From Mycocentrospora acerina (taxonomy: Eukaryota > Ascomycota > Dothideomycetes > Pleosporales): DNA of 64,000 bases. A program made the translations under genes and the position numbers. The notes under the pieces are model-generated. The model was not told the DNA's origin and searched no databases. It was given only the letters and a program-made list of their open reading frames with translations. Numbering within the stretch: the first letter of the stretch is position 1; every line of letters begins with the position of its first letter. The DNA lies in contig JAKUHH010000250.1 in NCBI GenBank assembly GCA_022701365.1, positions 124,001-188,000 of the forward strand, read 5' to 3'. Shown here piece by piece: positions 52,365 to 61,500 of the stretch.

Positions 52365-54200
52365 GCAGTATGAGTGAGGAGGTAACGAGCAGTGCTGACT
52401 TTTGCACGAGTTTTGCATAAGATTTGTTCGTTGACAGCAATGGTGGGCTGTATTTGTTGGCGTATCTTGTTTTCTTGTACATCAAATTTGAGCTTCGATT
52501 CAGTAGATAGTTACCAATTCGTACCTGATCTACAATTCTTGTCAGATTCTAAAATGTGATTCGATTTGTTTGAAACGCTCTCTTCAGACCACACCAAACA
52601 CTACAATGTCTGCACCTTGAGATTGTAATCAAAGGAGATTGTATCTACTTTGGCCGTCATAACAAACGTGTACTCCATGCACACAGATGAGGTTTGCCAG
52701 ATCTAGGTATTTTAACAATGAAGCGAGGATCAAAAAATTTCTGATTAAAAATCCAAGCAGCAGATAATTGGGTAAACGATTAGTAAAAAATTGAAATAAA
52801 AAACGGAGAAAATAATTCAAAAAACAATGTAGAAAGTAAGTTCCTAAGACATGATATGGTTTATGATATGAATAATGATGTAAATTACTAGGAATATAAA
52901 AAAGTGAATGTTAATTTTAATTTGCATAATCACAAGTGAAACGATTCAGACTATGAAGCAACAAATTCAACATAACTTGCACTTCTTAGTGAAAAGTTGT
53001 AAATTTAATTCTTTCTAATTTTTGCATGATCAAACGTGTAGAAATCAGTAATCTTATAGTGTCCTTTTACTGAGAATTAAAATCTGAGAACAATTGTTTG
53101 TTAAGCCTTTAATTTCTCTTGGAAAAAAGGTGTGAACAGAATAGTCCTATCTAACAATAGGACTGATTCAAGTTTCTGCTTTAGCATCACGATAGTTGCA
53201 AAAAAATTGAGTTTCTGGATATTTTGAAAGGATTTTTAAAACGCAACAAAACAATTCATGACTAAGTATAGATAAAGCGACACATTAGATGCGGCTTCCG
53301 TAGATCTAATCCAAAAAAACTTTTCGCGTCGCATAATCTATTGAGAAGCAGAGCATCCATAGAATGAAGGAATTTACTCCAGATCGCATGGCTGCGCGGC
53401 ACTTCCAGGGCGGTAGGGGTTAGATTTAGAACATGACTCCGATTCTCTTCGGTGCTGCTATAAATATTGCCATTGACCGTGCTGCGCACTTGTGCAATTC
53501 CGCCGGATCCGAAGTTTTTGCGAAATCGGTTGAAGGCGGCAGTGCGTCTTGTGGCCAGCTGTTGGACATTGTCAAACGTGCCCAGAGGTTACTAAATAGT
53601 ACAAGTGAGCTTCATAGAATTGAGTTACAGGAAAATAACCACTGTTACATGGAACCTGAGGCTACCAGCGAGGTACATAGCATATACAAGGACAACTTGG
53701 TAGAGTCCCCAAGCCCCACGAATGTGGAAGGCTTCTACCCTCCCCACCCTCTTCGGCTGTACTCGACCGCCAGATCCCTGTCGACATCAAAGCTTATTTT
53801 CTGAGAGATTTCACAACATGAGATGACTGGCATAGCGACAGCACAAGGGGAAGCAATGGTTGCGTAAGAACCTGCTGTGAACGAATTCCCCCCTTATCAA
53901 TCGCCTCGACAAGGTTTTGCTTGAAAAATAGAGGGACAACGTGTCGCGGGTTGAGAGGCCAGGGCAGAATCTTGAGAATTTGGGACTAGAGGTCACCTAA
54001 GCATATACCAATCATATGGGTACAATTCTGATATCATTCGAAGAAGCTGAGTCTTCCAATTCGTAAGATAATCGATGTGAATATGCGCGATACTGGATAT
54101 GTTTTGTGTATCGGCGCAGAGGCCGACGAGCGCCTTCAATAGTGGCGATAATAGTCTCGAGAAAAGCGTCCGGAGATGTGATCTTCGCCCTCGTCAAAAA
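52365..54200. other. AT-rich intergenic region
   Basis: The stretch 52640-53420 is strongly AT-rich with no coding signal. A plus-strand ATG frame at 53433-53804 (123 residues) has ordinary composition but no recognisable domain or neighbours supporting it. Nothing else was identified. Confidence 0.45.
53433..53804 (+). CDS. Hypothetical 123-residue protein (doubtful)
   Basis: An ATG-initiated frame at the edge of an AT-rich block. The N-terminal half is helical (I-D-R-A-A-H-L-C-N-S; L-L-D-I-V-K-R-A-Q-R-L-L) and the C-terminal half is polar. No signal peptide, domain or splice signals. It could be a small gene, a fragment of a decayed gene, or chance. Confidence 0.2.
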   Translation: MTPILFGAAINIAIDRAAHLCNSAGSEVFAKSVEGGSASCGQLLDIVKRAQRLLNSTSELHRIELQENNHCYMEPEATSEVHSIYKDNLVESPSPTNVEGFYPPHPLRLYSTARSLSTSKLIF

Positions 54201-54869
54201 TCACCTGCAATCCTCGCAAACGGTTCCGTCTGGGTTCCGCTTCAGTTCTACTCCCTCCTCTGTGATTTGCGGTGGCGATTCATTCGTCTGCTCTAAGCTC
54301 TCATCTTGAGTGTTCCCCTCGGCGCTCGCTTCTTTCTTTTCATCAGCTGTGGCGTTTTCTTTCTTCTTTCCGTGCTTATCAGAATGCCCAAGATCCCTGT
54401 TAGGATCAATGTGGTCTCTCACTAGCTGCTTCAGCACCTTTGTCTCTGCCAGCCATCAACAAGTTGTTTATAGACGTGCTGCAAATATGATAAACCCACC
54501 TGGAAACCCGCCCTCGGTCTTCCTGTCCCACAATAATACCTTCTTTGCTTCAACATGTTGTCCATCAGCCTCAGCGCCCGGCGGAATGTATGTCTTCAAA
54601 TGTCAGCCAAGCATCCAACGTGATTCCGTTGAGAGCGTACAAGCTCAACCGTGAACAATCCTCCGGTCGCGGGTATCAGCGCAATCTCGCCGATCTGCAA
54701 TCCAAATGTGGAAAGGAGCTCTTGGCCAAACTGAGTTCTATGTTAGTTGGGCTCAGGCTTGGTAGCTGAGGTGGGTAGGCACATAAGCGGCGCGCAACAT
54801 CCATCGGCATTGTGTGCAATATGTGATAGCGACGCGGGGGAACGCGACTGGGGCGCTTCTCGAGGCCAT
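54201..54869 (-). CDS. SelW/Rdx family thioredoxin-like protein
   Basis: Minus strand, four exons: 54869-54783, 54730-54641, 54593-54500 and 54445-54201, with introns of 52, 47 and 54 nt (CTAAC or CTGAC branch sites in the first two); 171 residues. After M-A-S-R-S-A comes the strand I-T-Y-C-T-Q-C-R-W-M-L-R-A-A-Y with the CxxC redox pair at residues 18 and 21, then L-L-S-T-F-G-L-Q-I-G-E-I-A-L-I-P-A-T-G-G and L-L-W-D-R-K-T-E-G-G-F-P-E-T-K-V-L-K-Q, all diagnostic of the selenoprotein W/Rdx family in its Cys form. A Lys/Glu-rich tail of about 60 residues is fungal-specific and ends C-E-D-C-R. Probably a cytosolic thiol-redox protein; its partners are unknown. Confidence 0.88.
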
Positions 54870-56279
54870 TGGATTTTGCTAGCTATCTACTGATGTTGAG
54901 ATGAGGATGTCGTCTTCCACGGGCGTGATTTCGTGGCATGACGAATTGGCGAGCTTATCGATAAAAGCTTAGTCTCTTGGTGGCCTGGAGCAACCATCTC
55001 CGGACTTGATCGTTATTCTTTGCCATTTTCGTGTCTTCGTCTGCAGCAGAGGTCAGGGACATGCCAGAGATCTTCTAGAATGCCTCTTCCGTTCCTACTT
55101 CTAGGGCCTTTTTCTGGTGCGAAAACCGGCGATTGCATTTAAGCGCCTTCCGGTTGGACTTTCTCCACGGAAAGAGGCAGGCCAGACCGCGCCCAAGCGC
55201 TTCCTTGCGATTTTGAGGACAAGCTGGGACACATCCTGCAGTGCCACATCGGTGCAGCATTCCAAAAGAAGACTCGCCTTCGTTGGATACGGTCGATAAT
55301 TGCGCCGTTGACACCTCACACTATAACGTCGGCACACAGCACCGCATGTAGATCTTCCGCAGCGAGGGTCGTGAGTTGTGGGTTCCGTCTCGTTCACACA
55401 GGTGGCGTGGCTTGACCTCTGCTTTTGGTTGCTGCCAGAGACATGACTCTCCAATGTTACACGAGGTCGAGTCTACGTCAATTGATGATCAACAAAAGCA
55501 ATAAATACTATTGCCATCAAAGCAGGACAAACGCCATATCTCTAGCCCATCAAGAGTTTTCATTATAACACGTAGGTAGTCTAGGTAGCTCGCGCCATCG
55601 CACGTGGGAGCAGTAGTTTGACTTACTGGCATCAAGCACGAGGTTACATCAAGCCTCGCCCAAGCCTCCAACTCAACAAACCCAGCTCGCAACTGCCATT
55701 CCAGTACAAGCCCCACGTTCCAGGCCATTGGAAAACGCGGGGGACTCTAGCTGGAGAAGCGGTCGAGTGGAAAACTATTGGATTCAACCTTCCCACCAAT
55801 CACATTGTCGCAGTTGACATCCAACTTCAGCCTCACGGAGCGTCCGCGGTATGTCAGCGCGCACGCGGAAACCGGAGGCGAGCTGGACGTGAGAAGCGCA
55901 AGGCGAAGGCACAGCTTGAGCAAGCTCCGGGCAGTCCGGTCGTGACCAGCGGAGGGGCGTCCGGTGTTGATTCTTGGTCGTGGTGTGAAAGCTAATGGAT
56001 GGTGGCCCAGTTGTTACTCGGTCAACATGGATATGCTAGGCCGGCTGACGACAGTATTGGGAACGATCACGAATTGTGGTTCTGTCGCACAGAAGGGCTG
56101 GATAAATGTTTAGTATGCAGGATTACTGGTGGTCATGGTGAGAAGCTGCTATATAAACCGTTCCCCGGTGCTGCATTCAGAATCCCACACTACACGATCA
56201 ATCAATATCAGTCTCACAATAAGTCAAACTTGAACAACTACCTTTTGACCACCTCTTCGTCAAATCAACACCAGTAGCC
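54870..56279. other. Intergenic region
   Basis: Divergent promoters of the Rdx gene (minus) and the Ser/Ala-rich gene (plus). The plus-strand frame 55618-55995 starts at TTG, lacks an ATG and shows no domain. No other feature except the TATA box near the right end. Confidence 0.5.
56150..56157 (+). promoter_or_regulatory. TATA box of the Ser/Ala-rich wall protein gene
   Basis: TATATAAA lies 130 bp upstream of the start codon, followed by an A/C/T-rich leader with CAATCAATAT and CAATAAG. Confidence 0.6.
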
Positions 56280-56867
56280 ATGCGTTTCTCCACCATCGTC
56301 CTCCCGGTCTTTGCCACCCTCGCGGTCGCTCAGAACCCGTAAGTTCCTCTGAACACTTCTCTCTCACAATCAAGTTTGCTAACCTCTCCCAGTGTCTCCT
56401 CCATTCTCTCCTCTGCCTCAGCCGCGGTCTCTTCAGCCGTTGCGTCTCAGGCATCAGCCGCATCTTCAGCCGTCGCTTCCATCTCCTCAGCTGCCTCATC
56501 CCGCGCATCTTCCCTCGCCAGTGCCGCCTCTTCGGTAACTGGCTCCGCTGGCTCTGCTGTCTCATCCCGCGCCTCGTCTGCTGTCTCTGCTGCCTCCTCC
56601 GCCGTCTCGTCAGCCTCCAGCCGCGCTTCTTCTGCTTCCGCTGCTGCCTCATCGGCTGTCGCTTCAGCTTCCAGCCGTGCTTCGAGCGCTGCTGCTAGCG
56701 CCACTTCAGCCGCAGCATCTGCCAGCTCGTCTCGCGCTTCCAGCGCCAGTGCCAGCGCCAGCGCCTCTGCTTCCCAGGTCACCAAGAACGCTGCTGACGC
56801 CGTTGGTCCCCAGGGTCTGACTGGTGCCGGTGCCATCATGGTCGCTGTTGCTGCTTACCTGTTGTAG
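56280..56867 (+). CDS. Ser/Ala-rich secreted protein, probable GPI anchor
   Basis: Exons 56280-56338 and 56393-56867, intron 54 nt (branch TGCTAACC); 177 residues. Signal peptide M-R-F-S-T-I-V-L-P-V-F-A-T-L-A-V-A. The mature chain is almost entirely Ser and Ala with periodic S-S-R-A-S-S blocks, an ideal substrate for O-mannosylation. A short polar segment and a hydrophobic C-terminus (G-A-G-A-I-M-V-A-V-A-A-Y-L-L) fit a GPI-attachment signal. It is probably a cell-wall or surface protein. The antisense strand also has a long open frame, produced by the Ser/Ala codon bias. Confidence 0.85.
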
Positions 56868-58885
56868 TTGAGGATGCGGATTGGGAAAGTTTGATAATAC
56901 CCGCAGGAAGGATCTTGCTGAGGATGGAATAATGAATTACGCGATTACTACATAGACAAAAAAGGACAAACAATGATCATGATCTCAAACAATCTTGTCT
57001 TTCAATTTCTCTTGTTTACTTTCCTGTTCCCTTTGGAATGGCTGTCTCGTAACATCGCTTGTCGAACGCTAATTGCTGGAAGATTTGCGATTAGCTTTCT
57101 CTGCGTTGTATTCGTATTCAAGCAACATTTACACGGCATATAACCACCCCGCTGTCTGACTGTATTGGAGCTGCATATTTATGCATTCGCTATTTTCTTT
57201 TCATGCACCTGGTTACCTTTTGGGATAAGGCATTCTATGCTAAAAGGAGCACCAAAAAAGAGCCGACAGAGGAGTTGAAGGAAATGAGTGATATTTGGAA
57301 AAACAGGCATGCAATGAACAATCATTGAGGTTCTCTCGGCCGAAGTATAAGCTTTTTGCCACATGTAGGTTGTGTTTGAGGGCGTCCTTGGACACCTTGG
57401 ATTGGCTTAATCAGCAGTCTTGGCGAATCAGAATCTTTATTCGATGGTAACCCAAAAGAGAAGGAAGACTTGTGGCTTCGACACAATAGGAATTATACAT
57501 ACTACGGCAAATGGATGTCTTCAATGACCCACCAGCGGCAACTCGTGACATGAGACTTTTCAGATGAGTGCAAGTGCGCATGCAAATAAGGACACTTAGA
57601 GCGACGAGAAGATGAATGGGGTCCGTGTGCTTATTTCTTCCCCTTTTCATTCACAGTCTGGGCTTCCGCTGACACTTATCCCCTGGAATTGTTTAAAGTA
57701 CATGCCCTTTTTGAAGGACATAGCTTCATCAATCTAACGGTCACTGATGATGGAGAGTGTCATGTGGTTTGTACGGAGAGACACGGTGATAAGTGCTCTC
57801 GTGCTGCGAGATTATGTCCGTCATCGGGATGGCACGTGGCTCGATCGAAGGAATGGTCCCACAGTGCTAATTTGGACGGTGGATATTACGATTGAGGGAG
57901 TTGGGGTTGAGTTTAGCGTAGACTCGATGACGAATGGGTACAGGAGGAGGAGGCAAACAAAATAGACGCAGACACATCCATTTGAATAGATCTATCGACT
58001 CATGAAGTCGGTATAAGGTGTCGACAATGAACACAATTCACGGGACAATTTAATTAGGTTCCAGCATGCTGATTCGTTGTGCCTAGGATGTTGGACCCTT
58101 AATCTTGATAATTACCGCTTGGCAATTTTGCCTGAACGTGTGGACTCGGGGCAGTTGCAACGGCTGCTGGGATGCCCTACTTATTTAGCCATTTTATGCT
58201 GGGATATGTACGGTGGCTGATATTGAAAGGAGTTTGCGGGATGCTCATACGTGTTATTATGGACGGGTACCGAATGAATGCATACGAACCATTGTGCAAC
58301 ACCCCTCGTACTTGACTGTTGACATGGCAACGACCAATGGCCAGGCCTCGAGGTCTCCAGTATGTTTTCCAGTTGAATATGTGAAGCTAATGAGATATTG
58401 CAACCATTAGACGCATGCATGGAGGGACAAAGCAGTCGCAAAAGTCTGGGGAAGGAGCAGACGTCACCCTCGCGCTAGCACGTGAGCCAATCAAAGTGCG
58501 GTTGCTAGAGAGCATCAGAGCGCGGCGGGAGACATATCCTTTCTCCTTTTCCCTCAGCAGTTGACTCCAGTCCACCATCACTCGAACCATCTGAAGTTGA
58601 CGCAACAACGTGTATGCCCGTTTTTGGCCGAGGAGACCATTCGCATTAACACCAAAAAGCAATCGTTGTGAGTTCCCCGCGTTGTCCCTGCTTGTATTGT
58701 GTACACAAACAAATTGGCGTTTCAGGCGTGGCACACACCACCCAACGTCACGTATTCAGCCGTCGCAGCCAGGCGACGACACGTCTCCTACACTCGCGCC
58801 TCCCATCATATCATAGCACATTACCGTCGCCAGGCGTAGCACCGCACACACGCACTCGCTGACGATTGACCTTCCCACCGCAGCC
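56868..58885. other. Intergenic region
   Basis: About 2 kb without a convincing gene. A plus-strand frame at 57747-57965 contains a protein-like run (L-R-D-Y-V-R-H-R-D-G-T-W-L-D-R-R-N-G-P-T) but no domain or supported start. The right end is the leader of the gene at 58886, C-rich with repeated ACCACCC and CACACACGCA. Confidence 0.45.
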
Positions 58886-60888
58886 ATGAGCTCCGGCGTC
58901 CGAAACCTGCGGGCTATGTTCGAGAACCAAACCGCAAGTTCCTCTCCTGAACCCCGCGGTCGCTCTCCAGTAGACAGTGCACCGGCAGAAGGTACCGTCC
59001 GCCCAACGCCCACAGTACGTGCCTCGTTCGTTTCCGTCGAGCCTAGCGGTGCCGCCATTGCCTCCGATCTAAAGGCCACCCCCGCGACCAGCATCGCAAC
59101 CAATCGCCGGGAGAGCTTCAGTGTCGCCCAGGACGACATCGAAGGGGTTACAGAGCTCAAGAAGGCCGTCACCGAGGAGAGGGAGGAGCGCAGGAAAAGC
59201 GTTGCCATTGTCGAGGCCGTTCCAGAGCAGGCCGTCGCATCGAGAGAATCATCAGCACCCGCACCACCTTTTCGAAATCCACCAGACGCAGAGATGCCGA
59301 ACCTTGGAGCTATCATGAAGGGGTCCGACTTCCCCGATGCTGTTGTAGAGCCCAAGGTCGCTCTCGTCAGCAAGGCGGCTCCCGTCAGCAAGCCGTCAGC
59401 CCCTCTGTTCAAGGAGAGCCCTGTGAAGGACGAGGTCAAACCTACTCTGAAACCTGTCATCGAGGCACCTGTCGCTGAGACACTGGTTGTCGATACGCCA
59501 GTTGCCGATGCGAAAGCCATTGAGACGCCCGCTGTCGACACACCAGTCGCCTCTGCACCGACTGTTGACACGCCTGCTGCCGTCTCGGCCGTCGCAGATA
59601 GCCCAATTGCAGATACTCCTGCTGCTGAAACCCCAGCCGAAACCCCAGAGAAGACTGTGTCGGACGCGAAAGACGAGGTACCAGTGAAGTCGGCAGACCC
59701 CACAGACGCAACTACTGTTGCAGGCAGCCACGTGGTGTCTCCCCCCACAGCAGCTCCACATGTTTCTACACCAAAGGTTGTCGAGAGCGAGTCCAAGCCC
59801 AAGTCCAACGGTACACCAGCAGTGAAGCCCAAGGCAGAAGCCAAGAGGCCCGCTCCTATCTCTACACCAAAAGTGTCGTCGTCCAAAACAGCGCCTTTGA
59901 AGAGCCCGCTGAAGAGCCCTGTATCAAAACCCCTAACCAAGAGGCCCACGACGCCCAAGCTCACGAGCACCGCCCCTGCACCGAAGCCAAGGTCCAGTCC
60001 ATCTGCGAAATCCGCCCCAAAGCCCGCAGCCTTGAAAGAGACCAAGGCACTCAAAGAGCCTGTCAAAGTACCCGTGCACAAAACCAGCCGTTCTTCATTG
60101 CGCCAATCGAGTGGCTCGGCAGGTGCAGCTCCCACAGCCAGTGCAGCAGCCAAGACAAGGCCTGCAGTTCCAGTCCCAGCTCCAGAGAAGAAGTCAGCCG
60201 TCGTTGGATCTAAGCCAGCGACAGTTCCAAGGTATGTATGACTGGACTTGGACGATTCAGCGTGCTAACCCCCTATCGTAGTGCTGCAGCAAACGGCCTC
60301 AAGAAGCCTCACCCAAAGTCGCCTACACGTCCTGCAGTACTCCCTTCTCGCTTGACCAAACCTACTGCCGCATCAGCCGCCAAGCTTGGCGAGGAGAAGC
60401 CCGTTCGCAAACCATCCACTACTACGAGGCCGACTGCGCCATCCAAACCAACACCAGCTGTAAAGGCTTCACGCCCGTCAATCGCCCCTGCAGCTACCGC
60501 TGCCAAGCGCCCAGAGTCGCGCGTATCCACTGCTCCTGCAAACGACGGCTTCCTAGCGCGCATGATGCGTCCGACGACGGCCAGTGCCAGCAAGACGCAC
60601 GAGAAGCCAACATCGCCACCACGCAAGGCGCCTGTAAAGGGCGTGCTTCAAAAGGGAAAGACCAAGGTCGCCGAAGTTGCCGCCAAGGCCAAGTCAGTCG
60701 TCAGCAACGACCATGATGATGATGATGATACCGCAAAGGCTCCGAGCGTTACAGACACCGTAGACGACTCAGCGACAGCAAACAGCACGGAAGTGTCCCA
60801 GGCTAGCACGACAGAGACATTGGAGGCCAGGGCTGTCACTCCGGTGGAGCCATCGGTTCCGGCGGGCGTCGAAGGCACCGTCCATTAG
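58886..60888 (+). CDS. Disordered Pro/Ala/Lys-rich protein, unknown
   Basis: Exons 58886-60231 and 60282-60888, intron 50 nt (GTATGT, branch GTGCTAACC); 650 residues. ATG context is GCAGCCATGA. The N-terminus (S-S-G-V-R-N-L-R-A-M-F-E-N) is a short motif shared by a group of ascomycete proteins; the rest is disordered. Residues 190-260 carry degenerate V-(D/A)-T-P-(V/A)-A repeats; later blocks are rich in Lys-Pro-Ser with an acidic D-D-D-D-D patch near the end. The basic Lys/Pro/Ser-rich composition could suit cytoskeleton or septum association, but this is only inference. A minus-strand frame of 465 codons over it is a shadow. Confidence 0.78.
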
Positions 60889-61500
60889 TCTTGGGGTGGT
60901 ATGGTTCACAAGGTGCAAACGGTGTTTGGAGAAGACAAGGAGCTTTGTGCCTGCCGATTGCCAAATACGCAAGGCACCAAAGACGTTCAGGAGGTACTTT
61001 CAGCGAAGAGTTTTCGGTTTTATTCATTTCCCATCAGCATTTCTGGGAGCTTGTGTTGCTTGGCGAAACTTCATACCCATTGGTGGGTGTTATCAGGACT
61101 CTCCCACTGTACTATTCGTGTCCATGTTGGAGGAAAGAAGAGACGTTTGAATACCAACTATTGTGTGTATCTTGCAATTTGGGGCTTTGATAATAGTGGT
61201 TGTATGTAGTTTTTGGCGGGGACTCACTGGCAAGGTTTGGCAGATGTAGATTGTAGACGAAGAGTCCATTTGAACTGAACAAGACGTCACTTTTCCCAAT
61301 CGACACCTTGAATGCCCGCTCTACATGCGTGACAGTTTGTGAGACGGCAGGCGCGCCGCGTGGACACGTGATCGACACCTCCGAACTCCGACGCCTGACT
61401 TTTTTCCCATGGGTGGCATCTGTGGGCAGCAGCAACAACGGACGCCAGCGCCGTTCCTTTTTATATTTTCCGTGCCTTGCCGTAGTGCTGCTTGCCCAGG
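60889..61500. other. Intergenic region
   Basis: 3' flank of the disordered-protein gene and promoter of MEF1. Frames here are short and unsupported. Confidence 0.55.

Noticed and set aside
56260..56839. Long minus-strand frames rich in Arg/Gln or Ala/Glu
   Set aside because: Opposite the Ser/Ala-rich gene; produced by repetitive TCT/GCC codons.
58756..60153. 465-codon minus-strand frame rich in Gly, Ala and Val
   Set aside because: Antisense shadow of the disordered-protein gene at 58886-60888, which has the better start, intron and composition.
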